Assembly: GCF_000372725.1 (NCBI RefSeq)
Contig: NW_005196020.1
Location: forward strand, 242,521 to 306,520
From: Emiliania huxleyi CCMP1516
Taxonomy: Eukaryota; Haptophyta; Isochrysidales; Noelaerhabdaceae
Reading direction: 5' to 3'
DNA length: 64,000 bases
The position numbers were made by a program, and so were the translations under genes. The number at the start of each line of letters is the position of its first letter. The stretch's first letter is position 1. This document shows, piece after piece, positions 49,018 to 59,508 of the stretch. The notes beneath the pieces were generated by a model. The model saw only the letters and a list, made by a program, of their open reading frames with translations, was not told the DNA's origin and made no database searches.

Positions 49018-52000
49018 TCAGGAGAGAAACTTGCCGTCGGCGTCTACCTCGCTGAATCCAGTCCCCTCGCCGCCGACCTGGCCAATCCCGTCAACCTCGC
49101 ACACGGCGCCCTTGAACTTAGGCAGGTAGGGCGCCCTGCAGAACGAGGAGTAGGCGATCTCCGAGCCGCGGTAAATGGGCACAAACGACTTGTTGCACAC
49201 GACAAACGGGTTGCGCTCGTCGTACGCCTGCGGCAGCAGAGGGCGTGAGGCGCGCGGGCGGGAGGGCGGAGGGGAGTCCAGATCAGAGGGGAGGGGAGGG
49301 GAGCGGGGACAGGAGTGGATTGCAGCGGGGGCGCGCGCCATAGTGAAGTCATCGGTCAAATCCGACTCGCAAGCCTGGATCACCTTGCGCGCCGTCTGCG
49401 CGAATTCGGGCTTCGGGTTGAGCTCGAGGAGCCGGCGCGCAAAGGCGGCGGCGGAGCGCTTGAGCTTGGCCTTCCACGAGATGTTCATCGCCGAGCGGAG
49501 CGCGAGGATCATGTGGGCCGGCTGCAGGTTGCAGTGCGTGAAGTAGGCGGCGAGCTCGCACGCGCGCACCTGCGCGGCGGGAAGAGCGGGGTGGGGCTGG
49601 AGGGGCTGGGGCTGGGCGGGGCGGGGCGGGCGGGGGGGGGGGGGGGTGAGAGTGTGCGAAGGCCGAGGTACGGGAGGGCGGCGCGCCTTTTCGTCGGCGC
49701 CGAGGGTGCGGCGGAGGAGCTCGAGGCGGAGGCCGGTGATGTACTCGCGGCAGATGCCGAGCAGCTCCTTGAGCTCCGCCACCTGCTGCCGCGACAGCGC
49801 CAGCGCGAGGGCGATGCTCCCCATGATGCTCTTGAAGGCGTCGAGCGCCTCGGCAAACTTGCCCCCGGTGACGAGTCCGTACGCCGCCTTGAGCTTCTCG
49901 ACGAGCGAGCCGAGGCTGATGCACACGCACGGCCAGCCGCCCGGCCGGGTGAGCGGCGCCTGCAGCGACGGCAGCGACGGCGCCGGCGCGAGCACCGACT
50001 GCGACGATGCGGCGAGCGCGAGGAAGGCGCCCCGCAGCGGCTCGAGCCGCGCGAGCCCAAACTGGCGCTGCAACAGCTGCATCGCCGACTCGAAAGAGCC
50101 GGCGGCGGCGTGGTCCGCCGCGAGGCGCGACTCGCGCGACCAGCGCGTCGTCAGCGGCATCCCCACGTTTGGCGCGACGTAGTACCCGCCGCCCATCGAC
50201 GCGCGCTCGCTGCCGCCCGGCAGGTCGCCCAGGTCCAGCTCCTCCGTCCCCCACCCGTCCCCATCCGCGCCCTCGCCCCCCAGCGGGTCCGCGTCGTCGC
50301 CGAGCGGGTCGCCGCCGCCGCCGCCGCCGCCGCCGCCGGTGCCGTCCAGGTCGAGGTCGTCGTCCCCCCACCCGCCGCCGCCGTCCATGTCGTCAAGGTC
50401 GAGCCCCGCGTCGCCCAAGCCCGAGTCGGCGGTGGCGCCGCCGCCGCCGCCGCCGGCGAGCGTGCGCTCGAAGGTGCCCTTTGAGACGGTGAGGAGCGGC
50501 CAGTTGCTGTCGCGAGAGATGGGCAGCGCGGGGTAGAGCATCTTCGGCGCGGGCGAGAGCGGCTCGGGTAGCGGGAGCCCGGCCGCGGTGAGCTGCTGCG
50601 AGAGGGCCTCGGCCTGCTCGGTGAGGCCGTACGTGAGGGCCGTGATGTAGGCGAGCGGGATGTGGCCCGCCTCAACGAGCAGCTTGACGCGCTCGGGCAC
50701 GTCGCCGAGGTAGAGCGCGTTGTGGAAGCGCCCCATCACGTCGGAGCGCATCTCCGCGATCTTGAGCATCTTTTTGAGCTTGTCGATGTTGCCCGTCATC
50801 AGGTAGAGGAAGGAGAGCTTCTCCATGTCCTTGGTGCGCTGGTAGGCCATCTCCACCACCTGGTGGTTGCCGTGCTTGAGCGCCTCGGCGCCCAGCCGGT
50901 GCCAGTTCTCCTTCGAGTCGAGCGCCTGCGCCGCCTGCAGCGCAATGTCGACGTTGCCGCACTCGACGGCCAGGTTGAAGCGCGTCTGCTCGTCCGAGAC
51001 AAAGTGGAGGGCGACCTGCGGGAAGCCTTTCTTCTGCAGGTAGGCGATGATGGCGTGGCCCGAGAGGCGCGACTGCTTAATGATGCGGATCACGCGCTCA
51101 AACTCCTTCTTGTGCAGCGAGAGCTTAAACTGGCACTCGGTCACGTCAACCACCATCTTGCGCACCTTGCCCTCCCGGTCGAGGCAGTGCACGGTGCCGC
51201 CAGAGACGCGCGAGATGTAGACGGGCACCTGCAGTGAACGTCAAGGGCGTGCCGTGGGCGTGTCGCGGGCGTGACACGGACGCGCCGTGAGGCGGTGATG
51301 GAGTGGACACGGCGGGGCGGGGCGCAGTGGCTCTCAGGAGCACGCGCAGCAGCAGCAGGCGTCTCGGAAAAACTGTGCTATCGGAAAGCCACTCACGTCG
51401 AGCGTGCGGATGATGCCCGAATCGCCGTTGATGAGGCAGTACTTGATGTGGTTGAGGGTCGAGTAGACGAACACCTACTCGCGCCGAGAGCGGTCAAGGC
51501 GCCGGCCCCAGACCGCGCGGCTGCGAGCGTTGAGCGGGCGGCAGACCTCGTTGCCGTCCCACGCGCCCGACTTGATCCGGATCGTCTCGTGCACCATGCA
51601 GAGCTGCTCGAGCTTCTTGTTTGCGATGACGACGCCGTGCTTCGAGAGCAGGGCGACGTGAGAGTTGTCGGGCGACCAGACCACGTACTTGACGGCGGGC
51701 GTCGACAGCTCGGCAACCGCCTTGCGCTGCTGCACGTCAAAGAGCGAGATGCGCTCCTCGGAGCGCAGCAGCAGCATGCCGGTGCCCACGGGGAAGAGGC
51801 AGTCGGTCGAAGCGTGCGGCGGTGCGCACTTCTTCGTCACCTCATTCTGGAAGTTCTTGATCAGGATCTGCCGGTTCTTGTCCAGCACGGCGAAGCGCTG
51901 CCGCGCGACAAACACGGCAGAGCTGCCCGCACCGCGCTTGCACTCCTGCGACTGGTCCGACGAGCGGCCGTCGCGCGGCACCGAGTAGAGCTCGTAGGAG

Positions 52001-53670
52001 CCACCGTCGGTGTCGTGGCAGACGAGCAGCATGTTCTCCTGCTCATTGTAGTGGACCTATGGGCACGCGCCGCCCGCACGTCATGGACACGTGCGTCCGG
52101 CGTTTTCCTGGTCGTGCCGCGGCGCGCCGAGCGCGCGACGGCGGGGCCGCCCGAGTTGCCCGAGCGGCGGATCGACATGAGCGCCGTGTCCTTGCCGGAG
52201 CCGTAGTCGAACGAGCGCACGTACCGGTCCTTGACGAAGAGCACGCCACCGGAGATTGGAGTGAAGGCCGGCCGCTCGCGCTCGAGCTTGAAGACGATCA
52301 TGCCGCCGTCATGGCCCGCGGCGAGCAAGTTGGACTCCTGGTGCACGGCGAGGATCCAGAAGCGGTCGTGCTCGCGGCGGAAGGTCTGCACGCCCTGCCG
52401 CTTGGACATGTCCCACACGCGGATCGACTTGTCCTCCGAGTTTGAGATGATGAGCTCCTGCTTTGGGTGGAAGAGGGCGCACGAGACGTTGTTGATGTGG
52501 CCGCGCAGCGTGTCAACCTCCCACGCCTTGGTCTCGTTCATCCGCCAGAGCTTGACCTGGGGGGAGGGGCGAGGCGGGGGTGAGGAGAGATGTGCGCGAT
52601 GCGGCGCGCGGCCCGCGGGGGGAGGGGGGGGGGGGAGGGAGGCGACGTCGCCGCAAGGCGGGTGGCGGGCGAGAGGTGCGAGAGAGAGATCGCAGGGAGG
52701 GAGTGGGAGCAACCTGCCGGTCGTCGGCGCCAGAGACGATGAGCGGGAGGGTGGAGTGGAAGGAGGCCCAGTTGACGCCGCGGTCGTGCCCCTCGAGAAC
52801 GTACTTGACCGTCGCGTCGTTGCCTCCGAAGAGGTCCTCGACCTTCATGTTTGGGATCGCCTTGCCGAGCTTGCTCGAGAGCGACCCTCCGGGGCTGCTG
52901 CCGGCGGGGTCGGGCATGGGCGGCCCCATGGCGCTACGCTCCTCTGGCGTGACCGTCTCGGGCAGCGTCTTTTTGCGCAGCCCGCCGATGTCCCACACAC
53001 GCACCGTCTGGTCGAGCGAGGCGGACAGCACCAGGTCGTCCTTTGCAGACGCGGGGCGGACGGGCGGGCAAGCGTCAGGCGAGCGAGGCTGGGGAGGTGG
53101 AGCCGCGAGGCGCGGGCCGCCGCAGCGAAGGGCGGGAGAGGGCGGCGCGTGGCGAGGCTCCAGCAGCTGCCCTCTGGCGCGCGGGCGCAGCGCGGCGCCA
53201 GGGCAGTGGAAGTGTCTCGGAGGCGTCCCCACCTTGACGTGGAACTGCGCGCACATGACGTAGTGGTTGTGGCCGGTGAGGACGGAGACGCACGAGCGCT
53301 GCTGCCAGTTCCAGATGCGGATCGTCTGGTCGTCCGACGCCGACACGATCCACGGGTGCTCCACGTGGAACTGCACGGTGCGGATGTAGTCGAGGTGGCC
53401 GAGCAGCGAAAACAGGCAGCGCCGCAGCTTGTAGTTCCAAACCTTGATCTTGTAGTCGTCGCCGCCGGTGACGAAGAGCGGCTGGCTCTGGTGGAAGCAC
53501 ACCCCGCGCACCGGCCCGTCGTGCTCATCAAACCGGTCGATCAGCGTCCCCATCCGAAAGTCCCACAGCTGCACGACGCCATTGTGCAGCGACGCGAGCA
53601 CCCACGGCCGGCTCGAGTGGAATGCGAGGCCCTTGACGCGGTTCGACTTGGTCTCGAACTTGGTCAGCAT
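49018..53670 (-). CDS. COPA: Coatomer subunit alpha (COPI coat)
   Basis: Eight exons (minus strand): 53233-53670, 52714-53040, 52140-52556, 51547-52056, 51397-51474, 49687-51228, 49339-49569 and 49018-49227, giving 1250 residues, close to the usual length of about 1220. The N-terminal WD40 propeller begins [20 protein letters not shown] and shows [20 protein letters not shown] across a splice. The second propeller has [14 protein letters not shown] and [20 protein letters not shown]. Then come the alpha-solenoid ([20 protein letters not shown]) and the C-terminal domain ([39 protein letters not shown]). A Gly/Asp-rich insertion of about 90 residues precedes the C-terminal domain. Four donors are GTG/GTT/GTC/GTC, one is a classical GTGAGT, and the last two are GCGCGC. 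It builds the coat of Golgi-to-ER vesicles and binds dilysine signals such as that of the p24 protein encoded at 61147. Confidence 0.97.
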
Positions 53671-54734
53671 CGCGCCGCGCCACGCCGGTCGCCGCGGGAG
53701 CCGAAACTGCGGGGGGGGAGAGGGGATGCGCGCTCAGAGCTTCGGGTCGCGTGCAGACAGCGTGGCGGCGGCGGCGGCTTGTGTGCTTATGAAAATACCG
53801 CAGGACGCGAGTGGGCGGCCGCGCGGCGCGTGACGGCTGACGTGGGCGTGCGGTGCGTGAGTGAGGTCCGTCCGCCGACCGAGGCGCAGAGCGCTTGTTG
53901 TTCTGTGCAGCGCGCCGACGCAAAAAATTACCTCCACGTGTTTGTTGTAGGTGTGTGTGTGTCACACACTAAGGTAAGGTAAGGTAAACGTCTCCACACA
54001 CACAAAGTGGTGGGGCAAGGGGGGGCGACCCTCGCATCTCCACGCCCGGACACGGGCAGGAGCCCCACGGCATTCAAAGTGCAAGCACGGTCTCAGCCCT
54101 ACCTGGCCATTCTAGATTATAGAATGGCATCCTTACATCTAGAATGGCGTCTCGCGCGCGCTCACCCGGCCGCCTCGCAGCCCCAGCGGCCGGGGGGCGC
54201 TTGCCGGGGTTGGGGCTGGTCACACACAGGCGCCACTTTAACGCGGCGAGCCAGAGGAGTCACACAGGAGAGCCCCCAACATGCCACATTTTCAGCAGCA
54301 GACGGGCCGCGGTGAGGGCCCATTCTGTATCGAAGAATGGGGTCCGCCGCCGTCCCCCACGGCCTTCTCACGCCCCCAGCGGCGGCGTGCCGCTCGGCCA
54401 GACTGGTGGGGTTCGCGCACAAGCCCCAGTTCAACACAGAGAGCCCAACAGTCCGCAAATGAGAGTCCTCCCCCCGCCCCCAAACCAGAGCAGACGCCGG
54501 GGGGTGCGCCACGTATGGCAAAAGCAAACGCACGATGGCCGCCGGCGGCCGTTGAGCGCTGCCGCCGTTCGAGCCTTGGATGTCAGTCCGTCGCCGCCTG
54601 TGGCGAGGGCAGTGGAGGTGTGAGATTTGTGCTCGCAAGCGGTGGGCGGGCGAAAGGGTCGGGCGGCGAAAGAGAGCAGACAGCAGACAGCGCGAAATGC
54701 GGACTACTCGTGTCACATCTACTCCTCGTGTCAC
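53671..54734. other. Intergenic region with short hairpins
   Basis: The left part is the COPA promoter region with a TAAGGTAAGGTAAGGTAA run at about 53972. At 54106-54128 is a perfect hairpin (GCCATTCTA, 5-nt loop, TAGAATGGC). No recognised gene. Confidence 0.5.
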
Positions 54735-55125
54735 CTAGTCATGGTTGTCGCTTCCCTGGCCGGTCTCCGAGTCCTGCTCCTCGCCCGAGTCCTCGTCCAA
54801 GTTCGAGTAGTCTTCCTCCTCTTCGTCCTCTTCGTCGATCTCGTCGAGCCGGCTCCTGGCCCGACGCCCGTGACGCTGCTGGGGCCGACTTGCTACGCGC
54901 GCTGCGACCCTGACCGCCACCTCTGCTGCCGCCTGTGCTACCCGTAGTCCTTGCCGGCGAGCGAGTGCCTTTTGCGGGGCTGTCGCCAGAGCGGGTGTCG
55001 CCACGGCCGTCTTCTGATCTGTTTTGTGGTCTGCGGACTGCGCGCTGCGCGCTGCGCTGCGCGTCTCGAGGCGCGCCGCAACACAGCCCGTGTAAATGGG
55101 GTAATGGATAAACCAAGCATCCCCG
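54735..55125 (-). CDS. Doubtful acidic-tailed small protein
   Basis: An open frame that ends in a strongly acidic tail (SRLDEIDEEDEEEEDYSNLD then EDSGEEQDSETGQGSDNHD). The preceding part is Ala/Arg/Gln-rich. The start is unclear and the stretch is bordered by partly inverted sequences at about 54090 and 55250. May be a real small gene or part of a repeat; no family recognised. Confidence 0.25.
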
Positions 55126-55426
55126 ATGGCCGGGGGGATGTCCCATGGCCCCGGGGTGGCCGTGGGCACGCAGGGGGCGCCGCTACGGGCCGCTGCGGCG
55201 CCCATTCTACTTCGAAGAATGCCATTCTTGAAACTAGAATCTAGGTCTGAGACCGAGCACCGGCCCGGTGCCGTGGGTGAGCAACCTGTGCACCCCACTC
55301 CCTCCCTCCCTCCCAGACACAGGACCCACACACAACCCCCACAGCGTGGACGACTACGTGTTCAGAAACACCAAGCAGCGAGGCGAGGGTGAAGGGGTAA
55401 GGGGCTGTTGTGGGGCAGAATCTACA

Positions 55427-55490
55427 TCTCGAGTGGGCGGGTCACATCTGTGTGGGCCCAGTGTGCGCACCCGGCGCATATGCTAGTGCT
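55427..55490 (+). repeat. Dispersed repeat R3, copy b
   Basis: CTCGAGTGGGCGGGTCACAT, CTGTGTGGGCCCAGTG, then GCGCATATGCTAGTGCT. See 33231-33295. Confidence 0.7.
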
Positions 55491-55565
55491 ATCCTGCCCT
55501 ATGGGAGGCAGAGGGATGGGGGGAGGGGGGGGCAGAGGTAAGGTGGGGTGAGACTGGGGAGGACC

Positions 55566-56185
55566 TCAAAGGTCCTCCATGGGGGTGGGGTCCGGCTCGA
55601 AAAGGTCAAAGTGCTCGATGCCGGTCCCGCCATCGCCGCCGACGCCGTCGCCCTCGTCCGCCTTGGAGGCGGAGGTCGTCGGGCGGGGCGCCTCGCCCGT
55701 CGCGAACCTGCCGCTGAACACGGCGTCGGCCGGCGCCGAGGCGCCGGCAGCCGTGATCAGGTCGGCGACCTTTCGGTCCCTGCAGGCCGCATCAATTTTG
55801 CCGCGCCGGGACGGCTCGTAGAGCTCGTTGGCGAGCCAGTCCCGGGCGACCTTCGTCGCCACGGAGCCCAGAGGGACCGTGGCGTACACCAGGTCGCCGA
55901 ACCCGCTGCCCCCCTCGGGAGGGAGCGATAAGGCGACCTCTGAATGTTGGACCCTGTGGGGTTGCGCGCCGCCCGCGTCGCAGCCTCCAGGCCGTCCATC
56001 ACGAACTCGACGTTCTCGCGCAGCTGCGCGTGCGGGTAGTCCGCACGCTCGGCCTCGCTCGCGGCCGCCGCCGCAGCCTTCCTCTCCACGCCTTGTTCGC
56101 GTTCGCCTTCTCTGCCGTCTCTCGACCGCGGGCGCGGCCTCTCGACCGGCGGAGGGGGGGGCTCGCCACCCGTCGTTCGACCCAT
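55566..56185 (-). pseudogene. Small gene with a one-base frame break, family unknown
   Basis: From ATG at 56185 the frame reads MGRTTGGEPPPPPVERPRPR, then RADYPHAQLRENVEFVMDGL, EAATRAARNPTGSNIQRSPY and RSLPRG. After a run of six G (about 55910) the likely continuation is in another frame: SGFGDLVYATVPLGSVATKV, ARDWLANELYEPSRRGKIDA, and an acidic end at 55566. The two halves would join if the G run had one more base. It may be a sequencing error in a homopolymer, a small unrecognised intron, or a true frameshift. The sequence looks conserved-like but I cannot name it. Confidence 0.45.
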
Positions 56186-56192
56186 CTACTTA

Positions 56193-56290
56193 TATACATA
56201 AATCAAACGGACACCTCTACCCAGTAGGAGATGCGGTCTTTGTCAGGGTTCCGTTTGTGGGGTCGTGTGGCTAGGGTCGTGGACGTGGTG
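56193..56290 (+). repeat. Dispersed repeat R2, copy c
   Basis: Contains ACGGACACCTCTAC, AGGAGATGCGGTCTTTGT and CAGGGTTC. Further right, CTAAATAAATAAAACGGTCAAAC (56314-56336) resembles 1803-1826 at the edge of the MITE-like block. Confidence 0.7.
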
Positions 56291-56343
56291 CTGGTGGACG
56301 TGGTCGGCGAGGGCTAAATAAATAAAACGGTCAAACCGCGCGC

Positions 56344-57153
56344 TCACGCCACGAACGCCGCCGCGAAGCTGAGCTGGTCGCCCGGGTAGTAGCACGAGGC
56401 GTACGGCCGCAGCGCCGCGCCCGTCGGGAAGGCGCGGGGCTGGTCTTCTCTCCCGCGAGCGTGGCGGCGCAGGTCCTCGTCCCGCAGCGGCAGCGCCTGC
56501 AGGCGCTGCCCGCCGTTGACGCGGAAGGAGAGGGAGCCGGCGTCGTGGTCGAGAGTGACCTCGACGACCGCGCCGGCGGCGCCGGCCCGCGCCAAGCACC
56601 CGCTCTGCAGGACCCGCTTGTATGTGCCGCTGGGATAGCCGTCTGGCGGCGCGGCGCCAAAGTCGAGCCGGCCGTCGGCGTCTTGGCTCGCACAGCGCAT
56701 GCGGCCACTCAAGAGGAAGAGGCCCCAGCTGCAGCGCGCCGCCGTGTCGCACACGCCGACCCAGAGGCCGTTGCCGTCGTTGCTTCGCGAGTGGTCGACG
56801 CGAACGGCCCATGTCGAGGCGCCGGTCCTCGGCAGCAGCCCGCCCGTGGCCCACAGCTCGACATCGGCGCTCCGGCCGACGACGGTGATCGTGCGCCCGT
56901 GGTTGCTCACCCGCCACCTCCAGTCGTCGCTAACCCGCCAGCGCAAACGTCTCGCCTCCGCCAGCTCCCGCACCGAGCCGCATTTGTTCCGGACGCCGCT
57001 GCAGACGCAGCGAAGGCGGAGCACGTCGCGAGGGCTGTTGGAGAGGGCAAAACGGCCCACGAGATCCACCACCTCGTCCGGCAGGTCCTCGAGCGTCGGC
57101 GGCGGCGCCGTGGCGCCGCCGGCGAGGTCAGAGGCGAAAAGGGAGCTACACAT
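56344..57153 (-). CDS. F-box-like and SPRY domain protein
   Basis: A single exon of 269 residues. Residues about 20-55 (LEDLPDEVVDLVGRFALSNS, then RDVLRLRCVCSGVRN) fit an F-box-like helix set. From about 75 on there is a SPRY domain: WAVRVDHSRSNDGNGLWVGV, CSWGLFLLSGRMRCASQDAD, GRLDFGA, VEVTLDHDAGSLSFRVNGG and LRPYASCYYPGDQLSF. F-box proteins link substrates to SCF ubiquitin ligases, and SPRY domains bind proteins. A substrate receptor role is inferred. Its upstream region has the same element as the GTPase gene at 8268. Confidence 0.75.
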   Translation of the reverse strand: MCSSLFASDLAGGATAPPPTLEDLPDEVVDLVGRFALSNSPRDVLRLRCVCSGVRNKCGSVRELAEARRLRWRVSDDWRWRVSNHGRTITVVGRSADVELWATGGLLPRTGASTWAVRVDHSRSNDGNGLWVGVCDTAARCSWGLFLLSGRMRCASQDADGRLDFGAAPPDGYPSGTYKRVLQSGCLARAGAAGAVVEVTLDHDAGSLSFRVNGGQRLQALPLRDEDLRRHARGREDQPRAFPTGAALRPYASCYYPGDQLSFAAAFVA

Positions 57154-57169
57154 CGGGGCAAAAAAGAAT

Positions 57170-57414
57170 TTTAGCCACGCGATCCCCGCAAGACATCAAG
57201 GGCGAGGACACGCACAGGACGCACCTCTAGTGAGGCCCGCATAGTAATGTGGGTGACTCCTGCCGCCGCCCCTGCCACCCCTGTGTCAGTGTGCCTGTGG
57301 TAGGAGAGACTGCCAGCGGGAAGCTGGAGGCAGGTCGCTAGACTGAGATGAGACCGCCAGTGGAGTTGGGAGCCCACCGTGCACCGCGCTGCGAGCCTGT
57401 CGTGTCCCTTGTAG
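57170..57414 (-). promoter_or_regulatory. Shared upstream element, copy 2, before the F-box/SPRY gene
   Basis: The reverse complement lines up with 7995-8234 over its whole length. It ends 17 bp before the start codon at 57153 with AAAATTCTTTTTTGCCCCG. See copy 1. Confidence 0.55.
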
Positions 57415-57923
57415 GTAGGTAGGTAGAAAGGTGAAGAACAGCCAGGCTCGGACTGGAGTCTGGACACCAACGCGGTATGGGTGGACGCTGGACAGATGAT
57501 GACGACACGCACGAGCGACACACAGACACAAACAGGCTCACAAGACACACAGCCATCTGGCTGCCACACACGCTGAGTCGGCGTACACATAACTCAGGGC
57601 CACATCCTCCCTGTCGCCCCCCCCAGCACTCCCACGGTGCCAAGGGCACAAACAAGGGCACAACTCAAACAACAGACGACAGGAAGTGACATGTGAGGCT
57701 AGAGCAGCTTGCTCCAGGATAAATAGAGCAGTCATCTCCAGGAGAGATGGGCGACGCACGAACCCCGCCCCGCTCACAGGGCGTGCATCACACAGGCGTG
57801 GACTGTGTGACTCCTCGGGTTTCTGGGACAGAGGTGCGCTAGTCGCTACAGTCGGACGGCTCCGGCACGTCTGATAGGCAGGGCTTAGGAAGGAGTTTTG
57901 GGCCGGGTCGCCTCGAATACTTT
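57415..57923. other. Intergenic region
   Basis: Contains a (TAGG)n run at 57412-57426. The sequence from about 57830 is probably the promoter of the next plus-strand gene. No other gene recognised. Confidence 0.5.
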
Positions 57924-58561
57924 TTGCAGCCGGGAGGCCGACTCGTTGCGATACTAATGAGCTTGGCCGTCGCTGTCCTGGGCCTTTTGTTGGGTCCGCC
58001 GGCCCGGCAGGCGGAGAGATCTCCGCCCGTAGCCATGAACAATCCACTGGCACGATTCAACCCGTTCAACCCGTCGCCGAATGAGCCAGAGTCGGCTCTC
58101 ACGAACGGCATCGACGAGCTTCTCAAGGACGCCCCGCTGCCTGTCAAGGTGCTCGGTGGTCTCGTCAAGCCGCTGATCGCCGGGCTCGGGGCCGCACTGC
58201 AAGAGAGCCAGGCCCAGGGCGAGTCGCTGCTGCAGGAGGCGCAGGGGGCCCTGCGCGCGGACTCACGGGTGGCTTCGCTGCTCGGCAGCGACGTCGTGGT
58301 CGGCGCTACCTTCTCGCAGTCTTCGAGCAACGTGAACGGCGCTGTTAGTCTGGCGCTGCAGTGCCAGCTCTCAGGGAAAAAGGGGGAAGGGGTGGTCTCC
58401 ATCCGCGGCCAGGGTGGCAACGGAGATGTGTATGTCACATCTCTGGTGGTGCAGGCGAATGGGCAACAGTTCGAGGTCCCGACGCTGCGCGGCGGCGGTG
58501 GCGGAGATGTTAGTGGAGGAGCAGGTGGCAGCGGTGTCATCGACATCGAGGTTGTTCAGTG
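57924..58561 (+). CDS. Coa1/Tim21-like domain protein
   Basis: A single exon of 212 residues from 57924, or 201 from the ATG at 57957, which begins MSLAVAVLGLLLGPPARQAE with a hydrophobic leader. A coiled segment (AALQESQAQGESLLQEAQGA) leads to LRADSRVASLLGSDVVVGAT, SQSSSNVNGAVSLALQCQLS, GKKGEGVVSIRGQGG and NGDVYVTSLVVQANGQQFEV. That order fits the Coa1/Tim21-type fold found in mitochondrial assembly proteins and many algal plastid proteins. A Gly-rich end follows. Targeted to mitochondrion or plastid by inference; partner unknown. Confidence 0.55.
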
Positions 58562-58805
58562 AAGTCCGACCCGGTCTCTCGGCTCTCTCGCTCGCGCACA
58601 CCTTGGAAACTGCTGCGCCCTTTTCCCTGATTGTGCGGGGTTTTGAGCCTCGCCCCTCTGTGTATAAGAGATCTGAATAATAGAGATAGAGGGAGAGCCA
58701 AAAATGTAAACGTCGAGCGGCATGTGTCCGAGATCGGCTCTGCGTAAAGTCTAAAGACAGAGAGACGCGCCGTTGGAGACCCCTGCAAGACCTCAAGACC
58801 ACGCT

Positions 58806-59219
58806 CTACCCGAGGAAGCCGCCATCGCCGCCGCCACCCATCTGCGCCTGCGCCTTAGCCCTCGACGCCCACGTCTGCGAGACGATCGCCATCGCGTCGA
58901 GATACCTGCGCACCCATCGGGCGGGCGCGTCGGCTGGGCTGGGCTGCGTCGACGCCGACGGGACTGACGCGCCTGTCCATGCACTTTGCGGTGCAAATCT
59001 TCTCGGAGTCGTCCAGCTTGGGCCCAGGCCGGGTGACGCACTTGGTGAAGCACTTGCTCGTGATCACCTGCCACGCCGCGTGGGTCAGCCCACCGCCACG
59101 TCCGGCCGAGCGCCCAGCGCCCAATCGGCGGCGCACACCTGCATTACCTCCTGGATGTACTGCGCCGCCATCTGTCCCTGGACCTGCATCTTGGCGCTGT
59201 TGATGTCACCGTCGTCCAT
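58806..59219 (-). CDS. Mitochondrial import small Tim chaperone, Tim13-like
   Basis: Three short exons (minus strand), 59139-59219, 58973-59067 and 58806-58905, give 91 residues. Sequence: MDDGDINSAKMQVQGQMAAQ..., then VITSKCFTKCVTRPGPKLDD and SEKICTAKCMDR-YLDAMAIV. The twin CX3C motif (CFTKC and CTAKC, 15 residues apart), the PG after the first and the MDRYLDA after the second are typical of Tim13 and Tim8. Intron 1 is GT-AG and intron 2 is GCGCGT-AG, splitting the Arg codon. In the intermembrane space, Tim8-Tim13 hexamers escort membrane protein precursors to the inner membrane. The coding length fits Tim13 (about 90). Confidence 0.93.
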
Positions 59220-59508
59220 GCTGGATCAAGAGAGCGGGCAGGGGAGCGGGCAGGGGCGACGAGAGTACGATCGCGTCTGGAGTGGAAGGAAGAAAAACCG
59301 CTGACAACACTTCCCCTGCGCCCGCGGCGCGCCGCCGCGCGGCGCCGCCGCCGCGCCCCGCCGCCCCCGCGGGAGCCCGACTGCCGTGGCGGGCGGCCGC
59401 CCCTCTCGCGGCGCGCGCGGCGCTCCGAGTCGCCCGCCGCTCCTGTTCCCATCGCGCCCATCCCACAGGCCGTGCAACCAGGGCGCAGGGGAGCCATGGG
59501 ACAAACGG

